From positions 1-64,000 of the forward strand of contig JAJNNY010000054.1 of assembly GCA_022453515.1 (NCBI GenBank): DNA of 64,000 nucleotides, given 5' to 3'. Positions within the stretch are counted from its first letter, which is position 1. Each line of letters begins with the position of its first letter. This DNA comes from Astrocystis sublimbata. Its lineage: Eukaryota > Ascomycota > Sordariomycetes > Xylariales > Xylariaceae. The notes below the pieces were generated by a model, which worked only from the letters and a program-made list of their open reading frames with translations, did not search any database and was not told where the DNA came from. A program made the translations under genes and the position numbers. Positions 43,787-58,101 of the stretch are shown here, piece by piece.

Positions 43787-46700
43787 GTCACGCCGAGCAC
43801 GGTACGGTATTCTAAGATATGCTTAGGGGGATGGATGGGATAGGGGGTTTATCATGAGACGCCAATTTTATGAGGATACGGGTAGGGGCTTGGGTGGTCG
43901 GGTATTAACTGGGGTGTCACTGGTTTTTTTTGAGATGCTTTCTTTCTTTGGAGAAGAAAGGATTGGAAGGGAAGGCATGATGGAAGAGAGCAACGAACGA
44001 ACCGACGAATGGATTGTGTATTTGTATATATATGTGCGTGTGTACTGCAAACGAATGGTTGTGCGTGCATGTATGTATAATTAAATATCTAGAATACCTA
44101 CTGAAGTACCTACCTACCTAGATCGCCTATGCCAGGCTGGAATGGATGGTATGTTGGCCGTTTTTTGAGAGCTTGTTGAATAAATATACGGTTCTTGGTA
44201 TTTCAAATGATTAGAAAGATCAGGTACAACACACGGGACCATCGGACTATCTGCATGCCTGTATTTCAAATCCATCGTGCAATTAAGTACTTCAATCTAC
44301 CTGCCTCACTTTGCGTCCTTTCGGACGTATATACCGATTTCTTCTAGAAAACAAAACGGTTTCGAGACAAGCCCATCGCGCTGCGAACCGTATGGGATCT
44401 TGACATTCTCAGTTGGATTGAACGCCGAGCTCATTTTACGTACTGCCGGGGTGCTAGAGTGTTGGGTAAATGATCCTGATGTTGTACGAGCTCTTGTACT
44501 GTTGGTTGAGTTAAGTCAAGTCAAGTCAAGGCTCCGAGTCTTGGCCATCTACTTGAGCATCTAATTACCATCCTAGGGACATGTGAGTCTAATCTGGTTA
44601 GTGATTCTGTTGCGCTCATCTAATTTGATTGAGTGAAGTCCAATCCACAGATGTGTGTGTGAATTTTGAAGACTTGATTGTGTGCAATTGAAGTTTGTAG
44701 GTGCTTCAGTGGGTAGTTTGACTCGTGACAAGAAGATCAGCTACCTGAACCATGTTGATTTTCTGGGCATGTGCTTACTCAGTGAGGCGGTTATTAATCG
44801 TGTAATAGAATAGAGGATGGAAGGGGGTGTTATAGGAAGGTACTTGTTGCTGTCGTTGTGTAAGTACCTAGGTAGGTGCGGATGTGATTAGGCGTAGGAG
44901 TGTAAGTGCAATGATATAGCAGTTCAGCAGAAACTATGCGTTCAGTAGGTGGCTGGTACATGATGTTAGAGTCAGACTTCGAGTCTTAACGTTAAAGGTG
45001 AAGTTATGCGTACATAAACACGGGCTTGAGTTTTATCTTGCATTTGGTATCAAGTCTCGCCTCACTGTCTGTACATACTTGATCGAAATGTCGCGTGTAT
45101 TCACTACCTAGTCTGCGTGAAGTAATTACTGACCATACCTTAAGGTCATGGTCATGATCTGTTGTTTCCACAACCGACGGCGATGTATAACATACTGACG
45201 TGATGGCAGGTGGGGTAGCTGTCACTAGTATGATCCAGCTTCAAGGCCATCATCATCTTTCCTTAGCATCGAAACAGCTTGGGATACGGCGTATAATTAA
45301 TACTGAGACTAGAAATGCCGTATCAGTATTACTAGGTACGCTTGCTTGGATTCTAATTGAGTAGCCTCGTTGGTCGCCAGAGTATTCTGTGTTGTTATCC
45401 CCAGTCACGTAGGCTGACATGACAGCTGGTTTTGCTCATGCTCCAAAGCAAGCCTCTCCCGTTTTCGAATACTCGCAAGGCAGATTTCTTGTTGCAGAAA
45501 TCGCTATATCTTCACTTTTAGTGCAAGAGAACATTGAGATGATAGACGAGCGTTCCATTTCTGCTCACGTAGCTTCTGTGAGTAATTGCTTCGGTTGGAC
45601 CAATCGTCGGTTGGCATAGTAGGGTTTCCTCGTCTAAGTTTCTGCTTAGATTTCGACTGGGGAGACGTAGTCTAGAACCAGGTCCCCGACTTGATATTTC
45701 TGTTAATCCCAATCGAGATTGCGTTTATATTTGCGGCTCTTTCTAATATTTTCGAAGTATTTTTAATTCGCTCTCCCATTTCTTCGCTTACGAAAACCTC
45801 TTTGAGAATGCCCGTTACATTCGCTAAAGCTACATTGCCGCTCTTACATCCGCCCGAACGAATGCATCTTGGCATCTTGTGTTTCTGTTTCTGTTACGTC
45901 TTCGTTTTGCTTTAAATAGTCCCTTGCATACCGCGATACCTATAATCAGAGCTCCTGTCTAGCCCTCTGTCTAGCTCCTGGGCTGTGGCGGTCTGCATGC
46001 TTGCAGCTTTGCGCGAACGAGATGATTAGCAAGAACTCCCACGAGGTAGAGTGGCATTCGCGTATTTGCCTAAACGGCGAACTCGTGTTCCTGGGCCGTT
46101 GGGAATTCTGGGACCGGAGCTGAGGGCGCTTGGTGTTTTCTGGTCATTCTCGTTTTCTTCCCCCTACCTTATTCTCCAAATCTCGTGTGTCTGTGCGTTA
46201 TGTGGTACACATTCTTGTGGCTCGCAATGCATATCTATCGCAGCTGAACTCGCATGCCACTGTTGCACAAAAGCTACCTTGTAATGCCCTTTCATGGATA
46301 GAGGGTGTATAACCTGCATGCTAAGCTACGTAGGTACCTAGTAATTCTGTAAGAGGGTATAAAGAGTCGAATATGTTGCAAGCGTCATATCGTGCGCATG
46401 TCATGACTTATGCACGTAGCAGCGCATTATTGGATCGTATAAGTGTGTATGTGGCATCGGGCAGAAAAGTTCCCTTCTGTTGGAAACACGATCCAACCCA
46501 GGAATGCCATTCAGTCTCCAATCTCTCCAAACGTGCGCCACGATGGGATCATACGCTACTGTTCAACAGCTCTGCAGGTCGTAAGGCCGATGTCTACCTA
46601 CCTGGAATCAGGTAAGCACACCGTGGGCATGTGGCCAGCGCACGGGCATAAGACAGCTTGGCTAAGATCTCATGGTTGGAGCCTTTGAGGATAGAATCGT

Positions 46701-48608
46701 CGCATTGTTTCTTCTCATGGCTACCTCTTCGGCATACCGTAGCGTTGTACCAAGTGGCAGCGCATTTTCTGATGCATCGTATCGCTTTCAGCGGTCGTCG
46801 ACACTGGCTGTTCGACAGGTCTGGTCTTGATCTGGATAGATTCGCGAAAGGATTATTTGTGGGTTTTCCTGATGGACTGGTTCAACAGCCACTCAAATCT
46901 GGCGATCAATTGATGCTGTGCCACGACTCATGCCTGCGGCTTCCAGTCTGTTGGTTCACGTTGTGTCTGGAGACTGGCACTGACTTAGGCGAAGCGCTAG
47001 GGAAATTCTTACCGAAACATGCCAACCGGACGGGACATGGGAGATGATGCAGTAGGTATCGAGTCGAGTCTAGTTAGCTAGTAGCGAGCCTTGTCAAAAC
47101 TGACATCTCCAAAAGATGGGGTAGCTAAGTAGTTTTGTCAAGAGCGCTTGGGGTCTAGAATAGCACCAAAGGCACTGTTTCTGTTGTGTCAGGTAGTAGT
47201 GGGTAGAGGTTTGTGTTCGTCACTTACACAAACACATACACCAGCTAGATAGAAAGTAGAGGCAACCGGAACGGTGCAACTGTTCTTACATAACTATACT
47301 TATTAAATCGTGCCTTCGAATGCGTCCTCCGTTGAGAAGCAATCGTACAATTCAGATCTTGGTTGACTCAATATGATTGCCGATCTCAAAGGCATTTACC
47401 TACATTGAGGCTCACCTCACTCTGTTCGATCATGATAGTCGGGCCGACCCGGCCGTAATTCTACGACCACGGCCTACATCTGCTTCCGAATAAAGGCGCC
47501 CGAGGCGCGCTGACATGGCGTCATTCCCTCGCCAGGTCTTGCTTCGGTGAGACTGCTCTACCAGACTTCCTCATCGAGTAGATCTGCATGATGGCGATCT
47601 CGCAGTGACCTCCTCTTCGGCAATGCATATGCGCTTTCTCCAAGTGCCAGTCGAAGGTTGGACGAGCGGTTCACGTGGGCCGCGAGGAGACCGGACAGAA
47701 ACCACACCTCGTGTCCTCTTATTACACCTGGACGGACACGATTGGGTGTAGATGGTGTTGTCGCCATTCACGATGGTGGATTGGGTCTTCGACTATCCCC
47801 AGTCCCGTTGTGCCTGATCGGCAGTAACGTTCGTCTATTTCTCGTCAAGCAAGCTTTTTGGCCGGTGTACGCCAAGGGAATCGAGCCTTCACCTTGAGCC
47901 AACGCCGAATCCTGCTGGGCTGCGGTGCGACCATGGCAATGCAAATGTCAAGTTTCCCTTAATATCCGGGCCGTGTCTACTCCACAGTCTACTCCGCACT
48001 GCAACCCTGAATTTCCACTTGTGGTGTGGGCGGATGAAGCTAGCTACGAAAAAGGAACCTCTGGCAGTGAACATTATCGGACTAACAGATGAAACCATTC
48101 CTTCTGGGGGACTTTCAGGCATACACTAAGCTGACAAGTGTGCGCTACCGTGAGCTATGTATAACTCTTATTTCACCTGCGCCTCTTCACGATATCTTGT
48201 TCGCAGCAACAGAGTCTAAAGTGACAGACAGACGGCGGGAAAACCTTGGAATGTCAGGGGTTGTTGTTCCGGATAAAGTCGAGCGTGTCTTAGCTTAGAA
48301 GAGAAAAGTGACGGACCACCCGTGCAGCGCATCCTAGTGGGCCTGCGGACGGGCGCCACGATCGGTAATGCCTGATTATGGCAAGAGGCCACGACAAGCT
48401 ATGCCATGACGGAAGGTGAGAGCTTCCTTCTTGCTGAAGATCGCCGCGAATGCGACCGAGGGGAACGGGAGCCTTGGCTTAAGAGTCGTGGCCTTTGGGT
48501 CGACGTGACTCGATGTATTTCTCATTCCTCCTTTCCTTCATTCCCTCTCATTGCGACTTGATTGGTTTCCTCAGCCATCACCAGTATCTCGGTTCCTCAG
48601 CTGTCAGT
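43787..48608. other. Gene-poor region
   Basis: No gene is supported in these 4.8 kb. AGGTACCTACCT words occur at 44097-44121, 44870-44876 and 46330-46340. A TCAAG repeat lies at about 44514-44530. Fragments near 45672-45875 (minus) have protein-like composition but no gene context. The frame 46658-47047 is unsupported. Confidence 0.45.
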
Positions 48609-50378
48609 ATGCGCACAGGTAGCATTTTCCCCGCAGCAGCAGGGCTGCTGGCTGGATCGACATCCGCCACACGCTTCTTCGTGACCTCCTATGCCGGTAC
48701 TATCACGACTCTGGATCTGGTTGAGGGGAAGCTCGAAACCGTCACTAGCACGACGGCATGCGGCGCCAAGCCCTCGTGGTTGGATCTGGACTACTCCAAT
48801 TCGCTCATCTACTGCTTGGATGAGGCTTGGGATGAGCCTACTGGCGCCATCACGTCTTTCTCCATCGACAAGAATGGTTCGCTAACCGACCTGGAGTCGG
48901 CCTCCTTAGTTGGCGGGCCAGTCAGTATAGCTGAGTTTGGCGCAGACAACAAAGGGCTTGCCATCGCTTCTTAGTGAGTGATTTCAATTACACCTACTCC
49001 TCACTTCTACCGAAGCAGGGCTTGTGATCGAGGTGTATAACCAAGCTCAAAAGCCTGGGGGAGGCAGTATGAACACTTAACGTAGGGCTGTCCAATAGGC
49101 TGACCACCATGCTCGCGCTTCTAGCGCCGGCTCTGGCGTCAACGTTGTGAGCCGTACCCTGGAAGGCGGCGTCGAACTGGTCCAGAACGAGACCTACACG
49201 CTTGAGCAGCCCGGCCCAATCCCGGACAGGCAGGACGTGCCTCACCCGCATGAGGCTATACTAGATCCTACCGCCAAGTTCATACGTATGTGACTGGAGA
49301 CATTTACCCCTTTTCCTGTCCAGTCTCAGAAGGATGGGTTTCCCTAATGGGCATCCCCACCTTCACGACACCTGCAAGGCATCGAATTCTGAAGTTTATC
49401 TTCTCCTTATGTGACAACTGCTAACGCGGGTGGTTGAAGTGGTCCCAGATCTGGGTGCCGACCTGGTCCGCGTGTTCCAGGCTGATGCGGAGACTCTGGA
49501 GTTGACGCCTATCGCGCCTCTGGAGGTCCCCCCGGCGTCGGGCCCAAGACACGGCGCATTCAAGGCTGTTGGCAACAAGACATACTTCTGGGTTGTGACA
49601 GAACTTAGCAATGTCGTTCTAGGGTACGAGGTCTCGTACAAGGCGGACAACACCTTAGGCTTCACCGAGCTGTTCTCCATCTCCACACACGGCGACGACA
49701 GCACTCTGCCCGAGACCGCGGCAGGTGGTGAGATTGCTCTATCGGTAAGCAGCCCATGCCACCGGTGACGAATAGCCCTAGCCGGGCTTTGAAACCACGA
49801 TCGTGACTAACGTTGTATCCTATACAGCCCGATGGAAAGTTCCTCCTTGTCTCGTCCCGTCTTGAGGACTCTCTGACGATCCCGAACTTCGACCCGAGCA
49901 ACAGCACGGAGATCGTCTCGGATCCCATGATCACCTTTTCCATCGACGATGCGACGGGATCTCTGAAGAAGGTCCAAGAGTTCCCCGCCGGAGGTCGAGT
50001 CCCTCGACACTTCTCGAGTAAGTAAATTCATTAACTTCCAATCTCTGAATCCTTGCTTAGCCGAAGGACGATGGGAGGAAACCTTCCCATTGGCTATGCA
50101 CGTAATATGGACAACATTGTTTTTTTCTTGACCGTTCCTTGGTCTCGCAAGCGATTGGTCACTAATCTCGTATGTTCACTTCAGTCAGCGCCGACGGTAC
50201 CCAGGTCGCAGTGGGTCTGCAGGCGGACGGGCGCGTAGTGATCATCGGTCGTGACGTGCAGACGGGCAAGCTCACGGACTTCATCGCGTCCGCGGACGTT
50301 CCCGGCGAGGTGAACGCCGTCATCTTCTACGAGGACAATCACGCGAAGCGGGGAAAGAAGTGCACACGAAAATATTAA
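48609..50378 (+). CDS. Secreted lactonase-fold seven-bladed propeller (6-phosphogluconolactonase-like)
   Basis: Five exons: 48609-48973, 49125-49285, 49440-49744, 49828-50017 and 50185-50378. Every junction keeps frame, giving 404 residues, near the usual 380-400. The N-terminus (MRTGSIFPAAAGLLAGSTSA) resembles a weak signal peptide. Propeller features include FFVTSYAGTITTLDL, CGAKPSWLDLD, GGPVSIAEFGADNKGLAIAS, DVPHPHEAILDPT, LVPDLGADLVRVFQ, GPRHGAFKAVG, LSPDGKFLLVSSR and GGRVPRHFSISADGTQVAVG. The PHPHE and GPRHG segments hold the conserved charged and His residues of the lactonase/carboxymuconate cyclase family (PF10282). Secreted fungal members may act on lactones or on cell-wall sugars, but the substrate here is unknown. 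The start at 48609 is preferred over upstream in-frame 48495. Confidence 0.8.
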
Positions 50379-53300
50379 ACAAGTCGCGGCTTGGCAGTAT
50401 AGTTTGTGAATTTCTCGCACCTGTACATAGAGTGAGAGAGGCTAGGCGAAGATGCGATGGCAGGCAATATCAGGAAAATGGGGAAATTTTTGGTTCCTTC
50501 TCTAAATAAGGGCATCTAAGCGACTACTTGTCATCCGAACTCAACCGCGGCCGTCGTGAACTTATATTGCCCGTGCTAGATCGTGGCCAATCAGGTCGAC
50601 GTCGCGCTGTCTTGCTACTGTTCACATGCCCATCTGCCTGCAGAGTTACCTTATTGATCCTCACCGGCCGCGTCGAGAGCCTCAAAATCTTGGTCTTTCA
50701 CCTGGACGAGCCAGCGGGTAGTTGCGGGGTTGGCTTCCCCTCATAAGTCATATGCCAGCTATATATATTGAGTGCAATATTGAGCGTGCGGACGATTATG
50801 CGGGGTGGAAGTGGGCGAGTGGGCGAGTGACCAATGCGAGACTCAAGAGCTGTAGCTGACTGCATTCAAGTTAATTTAATTTGCCACTGTGATCGACTTC
50901 GATCCCGCAAGGTAACTCCATGGCGTGTGTTTGGCGTGTTGGAAAACGGTGGCCGTAACCAAAACGACGTGAATGGCTGGGCGGGTAACTCCCGCACGGC
51001 AATGGAAGCATCTATAGAATATATGACCTAGTATCGTTCCAGTGACACCTCGGAGCATTCCGAATTCTAAAATTAATTTTGTGGTTGGGGAGATATCAGT
51101 AATTAGTTGCGGCCTGATAATGGAACGTTCTTTGTCTACGGCGAAAATACTTTATGTGACTGACTGATGACGAGTAGATTTGTGTGAGTTGAGTTAGGTG
51201 TGGCTCTTCGACATTCCTATTCGTTGGCGAGGCATCATAGAGCTATGCATACTTCTACGTTAAGCATTGGGCAATTGTTGGCAACTTCATGATCTGTCAC
51301 AGTCTATGCATGATCTTGGGCTACTCATTCCTGGCCATAGTCAAGCTCGACTCCGACTGTTGCTTGCTAATTCGCTAATTTGGCCAGGAAAAGTGCAAGT
51401 GAGCTGCCTTCAATGTTGCAATCGCTAGCCTTCTGCCGACGCACGTACGACCTCTGCGTGAGCTTGCGGAGCATTTCGCAGCTAAGACATGCACAGCATA
51501 GTCACATTCATGTACAGTTCCCCTTAAGGAGGAAAAAAACTAGTGCCGCATGGCCTAATTGGTGATCTCTCGTTCCACCGCCTCCTCATTCGACGGCATC
51601 GTGTCTACGTTAGTGAACTGCCAAGGCATAGCTCGTGTGGAGAAACGACCTGTTGGGAGGAGCCAAGCCGTGATGACCACTGACAACTGCTAGTTTCCGA
51701 GAAAATGTGGTCTCGTGACGAGCACACAACCACGGATTATGGCCTTATAGCAGGAAGACTATTATATAGAGAAGCAACGTATAGCATGATGATGTTTTGG
51801 CGAAAGAGAGCGAGATGGTCATGAGCGTAGCTGGTAGAAAGCAATGTTGTCCGAAATAAAGAGGGGGCTAGTTGAAAGATACCGGTGACGATCCAAGCTA
51901 TCCAATGGAATTGCGGTAATTCTCGTTAGAGTTCATCGGTGTAAGGCCAGAAGAAGACCCAAAATGTGGCAGTTGGAGGTTACAGCAGTTATTTTAAGGA
52001 CCGTCACCGCTATCGTTGCGTTGGCAGTAATTAGTTAATACTCTAGCCTTCCGGTGGCATGCTGTTGACAAATCCCGTGGTGTGTTGAACTAGCGACATC
52101 GGCATAGTAATAAAAGAAGATATTGTGTATCAAACACGGAAGACCTTGTCAATTCTAAGCTACTGACTGGTCTTTTGTGCGCACGGCTTGTGTTGAGCAA
52201 TGCGGACGTGCAAAGAAAAGAGATACAATGAAGCAGCGGCGAAGTAACAAATAACCACTTGAATATTAGGCAGGGATAGCCGAGACTCAGTCCGTATTAG
52301 ACTTCTCCGGATGTGAGGACCGTCAGATGAGGAAATATGTTGAGATTTGATAGGTAAGGTGCAGTCTTATTAGTGGCGACTAAGTTTACGAGTTGTTCTT
52401 GTGTGCAGTATCTTGGATTCCGATTGGGTCATATTGGAAGGCTGCGGCTTGAAGTTAGCGTACCTCGTTGTAAGTGGCTCCTGTTGCCATTCGTTTATGC
52501 TGTATATATTCTCATTAAATGTGGTGACCTGCTGGCGGCATTGTGCATATATAGAATTAGCTCATGCAATCCGGGCTTTCGAGGTCTTGCCTGTAGGTGA
52601 GTTTCAACTGTCAAAAGCCAAGCCTAACACTTATATTGTGGCGAGTGTGGCTCTGAGCTTGCTTAAATCCGCATGAATACACAGTACAGCCGTACGCTGA
52701 TCTGCATGTGAAGGACCTGCTAGGGCGGTGGCTATATGCGATTATACTTCAAAAACAGCGAACCAAAATCGCTTGAGTAGTTTGACTAGAGTGGAGGTAC
52801 AAGCCCCCCACATACCCAGCTCGCTTCAGAACGTGGAATCGTGGATAGGAGAAGTTCAGGTCCATTAGTGATTCATAGTTCCCATAGCATGCCTTCCCAA
52901 GCAGTGGGTGATCCAACTCATCCGCAATGCACGATCATACTTTCTCTTGATGGAATCTACCGAGATTTCATGAGATCAAGATAGGAAGGTGAACGAGCGA
53001 CCTAGCCCTATCTGTCCCACGTTGCAGACGTCGCAGACCTTGCTATGTTGAAGGTCTCGTGATTTGAGATTGTGGTAAATCACATATCGGATCTAAGTTT
53101 GGAACTATCACGGTACCATGTCTTATGGCATAGGCAGTATGGAGAACAACACGTGTAGACCGGCCAAGAATCGGCGGTAGATCGTCCCATCTATGCCAGC
53201 AACGAAATCTTGTCGTCTCAAGTCAGGTTCGTCCTTGTTCGTCAGGGAATTGCTATCAATAGAGAAGATGTATTAAGTCCTAATTAAGCATGGGTTTTGT

Positions 53301-55840
53301 GGGAACTCAAAACCAGAGCAGCGGAACGGTGGAGAGCCAGTAATTACCTAAAGAGCAGGGTTGTGTTGTGACGTCCCTGTCTCATGGATGTAGTATACTG
53401 GGACTGGCTGCGCAAGAATGCGAGCTGCCCAGAACAGTGATCCATCTCAACTATTGGCCAAAGCGACTCGAAGAGTTGATGGAATAGCTTCGAGAGTAAC
53501 AGAAGTGACAAGAGAAGCGCTTTCCAATGCGCATTCCATTCTTCGCAACTCTATCACTCAATTGCATTAGAAATAGAAAGAGTTATTCGACCCACTCATC
53601 CGCGGGAAGCTCCGAATTTGAACCTAACCGAGATTCTATCCCGTTGTAAGTAGATGTTACACCAGCGGTGTACAGTAATAATTTTTCCTTGAGCGGACCC
53701 GACATATTGGATAGTAGACAGTGCCAAAAGCGCATGCAAAAGGCGCCAAAGTGAGGTACTTTTTCAGTCTCCGCCTGCAACGCTGGATGGGTCTCAGTCG
53801 GATCTCACTCAATGTTCGAGCCGTGGTACACACGACATCTGAAAATATGGACCCCATCCCCGTACTGGTGACGACAAGTACGGCGGCAAGGGTTGTAAGC
53901 GAAAATGCGAGAAGTTGGAGGGGCTATCTACCGTCAACAGCAGTGTCTACATGCGAAAGTCAACATACCTCGGTTAATCGGGCCCCTGTCGTCGGCATTT
54001 GGTATTCTCTGACGGCACAGGCTGTTTCACATGTAGGGCGCAAAGACTTGAAGCTGACAGAGTGAAGATTGATGATTGATCAATTGCCAGCTTCTGGTTG
54101 TCTAGCTATTTTCAACTACTTTGAGTCAATTGGTTGCCCGGACTTTGCATTCATAACACTCGCCATGATCATTTGCCAGTCCACCATGAACAACCACTCA
54201 CCCTTTGAATACCTAGGTACTTACAATATTTATAGTTCAAAGGTTGCATGTGGCGAGAAGCGGAGGGCAATGGACCTAGACTATACTAGTAACTCGCACA
54301 TCGCTCACCACGATACTTCTTCTAAATTGGTAAAAAGCCGCTACATTCTCATACCTTCGGCAAGTATGGTCGAGCTTCTCAGCGAGTGCATGCGTGGAGC
54401 GGGGATGCACCTCATCGGATGCCCTTCACAAGCTTGTCCACCATCAGTCCTGACCCTCTCTGGGGTGCCTCGGAGTTGGCCTTGGCGGTCATACGGCTTG
54501 CTCTAGGAGTCAGAACCCTTGGGCTCACGTTTTGAACTGGGGATGATGTACATAACTGGCGATTGCAATGAGAAAAGATCAGCTTTTTGAGGAGAATGAG
54601 CGAGACAAAACACCAGACGCCCTCGGCGTTCTATTCACTTGCCAGACTCGTTATCACGTACATTATGTTCCCAGTCGATCAAATCCTAGCGCATGGTTGC
54701 GGCTCCTCAGCAAATCAGGCGCTTACCACAAACTGGTCCTAGCTCTCAGACATGAGAGCTCCACTAACTGTACCATGAATCAATACAATAGCTCCTGGCG
54801 ACTCTACTTTCTACTACGTACATGTATTACGACAACAGATACCAAACCATTCCCCTCGGAAATGAAAAGGCGCAGGGTCCACAGATGTCTCGCATCGGCT
54901 TCCTAGCCGTGTCGACATATGACTAAACCGAGCTTTCTACTGAGCCAACCGGTAAGAAGCACTTGATGGTTCGAAGTATACGCGATATGAATAAGCGGCT
55001 CGTCATAGGCATCGAGACGAGTGTGTCCTTCAAGCTGGTTAGCATGGCCGTTGTTCATGACGAATCCGGCACCTATTCCGGGAGGTGGGCGAGGTGGGCA
55101 CTCTCGGGCACTCTCCTGCTCCTATGTCAACCTCCCACGCGAGCTCGCGAGGGCTGATTCCCGTCAGCCTAGGCCACAACAGGCAGTAGTTTTCTGGGGA
55201 ATAATTTAGGGTCGCATGGCCGTTGTGGAGAGCGCCCTAACAGATGGGACTGGAGGGGTAGGCATGGCATGGCATGTCAGGGTTCAGCGATCCTGTCTGT
55301 TGCTGGCTGTCTGTCCCGCGTCTGCATGCTAGGTGCATGGCGGATTCGATCATATCGTCGAGTGTTGCGTAGTATAACATCGTCTGGGTAGCTGAAGGGT
55401 GGTGTAGGGTAGGGATGGCTGCCCCTGGGGAAAACCCCACCCCTGCCTGTCTGCCCTCATTGCTCATACCACTTACAAGGCCGCAAGTAGTCAAAGGGGG
55501 CCGGGGGTGCCCTCCAGTGTAGCACTTTGTCAAGTACCCGTGCCCAGGTTGCCCATCACAGGACATAATAAGCTCTTGTACCGTGCCTTGCAGACGGGTC
55601 ATGGCCCTTTCTCTATCTCCCCTTACACTCACCGGCCTCGCTTCTGGATGTTCGGCTCTCAGCCTTGAGTGCGAGTTTCATTTGAAGGAGCGGGCAGCCC
55701 GCCTTTAGTTACACAGCTTGGCCATCGACTTCATCGACGGCCACGAGGCTGAGCGAGCAGCTTGTCACTCAGCAGCACCAGGAGCAGGTTCGGGAGGCTT
55801 TACTGTGCTGTCGCCCTGGTCAGATGATCAGTACCAGAAG
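50379..55840. other. Gene-poor region upstream of the Zn2Cys6 regulator
   Basis: No gene is supported up to about 55717. From 55718 an open frame runs into the regulator, so this end may be translated after an unseen upstream splice. AGGTACTT-type words occur at 54212-54221. AT-rich parts lie at 51060-51200 and 52010-52110. Short frames lack domain features. Confidence 0.45.
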
Positions 55841-58101
55841 ATGCCAACGTCTTCGACCGGAGACTCGCCATTGTCTGCTGGAGCTGCAAGCTCCTCGGGA
55901 CGGCCGTTCCCTTTACCCTCCAGGGACTCATTCTCAATCGACGTCTCATCCCCGCAACTGAGCGCCATCAACGGATCGTCAGTCAAGTCACCAACGGGTG
56001 GCAAGCCTCAGCGCAATCAAAGCTTTAGTCGAGAAGGAATACTAGGCTCGGCTCAGAAAGCACGGAATCTATCACAAGCCAACGAGCAATCGGGCTCATC
56101 GATTTTCGGCGCCAATGGAATGCAGAAGTCTCCTAGTGACGAGGGAACAATCAACCCGCTCAAGCGACGAAATACCGATGCGACGGTCGACTACCCTCGC
56201 AGAAGGGCCACTATCGCGGTAGGCGCTTATAACAGTGACCATGGATCCGAGGTTTCAAAACGCTGACTGCTTCATAGTGTGAAGTGTGCCGTTCCCGAAA
56301 ATCCCGGTGCGATGGCACAAAACCCAAATGCAAGCTCTGTACCGAGCTCGGTGCAGAGTGCATCTATCGAGAGCCCGGTATCAAGCTTGACGCCGGGGAC
56401 AAGCTCATCTTAGAGCGGTTGAACCGTATAGAAAGCCTGCTGCAGATGAGCTTGGTAAACAACAACCCAAATGCGATGCAGCTCACCCATGATTCACCAC
56501 CAATGAGCAATGGCACGGCCCTGAGTGGCGAGAATGTCATTCTACAGAACTCAGCAGGCAACTTTGTATCAATCATTCCGAGCGGTGGATTAGGGACATG
56601 GACAAGCCATACCCCCGGAACGAACATATCCACGATGCCCAAGGTGCATACGAGTGCCGCCTTACACCTCTTGCAGTGGCCTTTGATACGAGACCTTGTG
56701 CAGCGTCCGTACGATCCCCAGATCATTCTACAGCTGGAATTGGCAAGAGAGCCTCTGCATTCTCTAGCGAAGACCCCTTGCGTCGATTTGTCGAACACGA
56801 ATGCTTACATCGAGGCGTACTTCGACAGAGTCAATATCTGGTACGCCTGTGTCAACCCATATACGTGGAGGAGTCATTATCGCACTGCTTTATCTACCGG
56901 TTTTCGCGAAGGCCCAGAGAGCTGCATTGTGTTGTTGGTGCTGGCTCTCGGACAGGCTAGCTTGCGTGGCAGCATCTCTAGAATTGTACCTCAAGAGGAC
57001 CCCCCTGGCCTACAATACTTCACGGCAGCGTGGTCGCTTCTACCCGGCATGATGACCGCCAACAGTGTGTTGGCTGCTCAATGCCATCTGCTCGCTGCAG
57101 CCTACTTGTTCTACCTGGTTCGACCTTTAGAAGCTTGGAACCTGCTATGCACAACAAGCAGCAAGCTTCAGCTGTTGCTCATGGCACCAACACGGGTGCC
57201 CGACGACCAGAGAGAATTACTGGAGAGAATTTACTGGAATGCGTTACTATTCGAGAGCGATCTTCTGGCAGAACTAGATCTTCCGCACTCAGGTGTTGTT
57301 CAATTCGAAGAGAACGTTGGTCTTCCAGGCGGCTTCCAGGGAGAAGAATCCGAGGCGGTTGGCCGAGATGACTTGTGGTATTTCCTCGCTGAGATTGCTC
57401 TAAGGAGACTCCTCAACAGAGTCAGCCAACTCATCTATTCCAAAGATTCCATGGCTTCCACGACAAGTCTTGAGCCAGTTGTTGCTGAGCTTGACTTTCA
57501 ACTGACCCAATGGTACGAGAGCCTCCCACTCCCCTTACAGTTCCCTTTCACCCGCGCGACTCTGCCGGATCCGGTTCAAACGGTGCTACGATTACGGTTT
57601 TTCGCTTGTCGCACTATCATCTATCGTCCATATATCTTAGCAGTCCTGGACAACGAGCAGGCTGTACTAGACCCCTCGGTACGAGAGAGCTGTCATAAAT
57701 GTCTTGAGGCCTCTGTCCGGCAGTTGGAGCACATCTCTGCACAGTAAGTCGCCTTCATTCTATAATTAGTCGGCCTATATATCCTCTTTCAGCCCCAAAT
57801 TCCCGGCATTTTAATCTCAATCTAACAATATGCCCGTAGTCATGCCGGACACATGCCTTACCTATGGCAAGGCGCTCTCTCTATAGTGTCTCAGACACTA
57901 TTGGTAATGGGAGCCACAATGTCGCCCTCTCTGTCGAGCATCCTCTTGAGTTTGGTACCGCATAGAGAGGCATTGGACCAGATGATAAACGACGTGATTA
58001 TGGACATTGAAAGGGTGGCAGTATTGGCACCAAGCCTCAGCTTAGCCGCTGAAATTATCAAAGAAGCCGAAGTACGCCGGCGCACATTCCTCAATAGTTG
58101 A
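55841..58101 (+). CDS. Zn2Cys6 fungal transcription factor
   Basis: Exons 55841-56218, 56278-57743 and 57840-58101 give 701 residues from the first in-frame ATG. The open frame extends upstream to 55718 (TTG, no ATG), and a 5' exon may exist. The binuclear zinc cluster follows the first intron: C-x2-C-x6-C-x6-C-x2-C-x6-C at about residues 127-154 (CEVCRSRKSRCDGTKPKC, then CTELGAEC), preceded by RRRATIA and followed by a leucine-rich linker (LILERLNRIESLLQMS). The middle holds the fungal-specific regulatory domain (PF04082-like), including TNAYIEAYFDRVNIWYACVN and LLVLALGQASLRG. The N-terminal 120 residues are Ser-rich and low complexity. Such proteins bind CGG half-sites as homodimers. The target is unknown. 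It lies more than 34 kb from the polyketide locus, so a role there is not supported. Confidence 0.85.

Noticed and set aside
45672..45875. 67-codon minus-strand frame with protein-like composition
   Set aside because: It is isolated, opposite a similarly long frame, with no start context or recognisable family; at most an old fragment.
46658..47047. 129-codon open frame on the plus strand
   Set aside because: No domain pattern, no splice context, and the region around it lacks other coding signal.
55718..55840. Upstream in-frame extension of the Zn2Cys6 gene as part of the CDS
   Set aside because: It begins at TTG, not ATG. A 48-bp intron (55670-55717) joining an ATG at 55600 is possible in phase but weak, so the first ATG was used.
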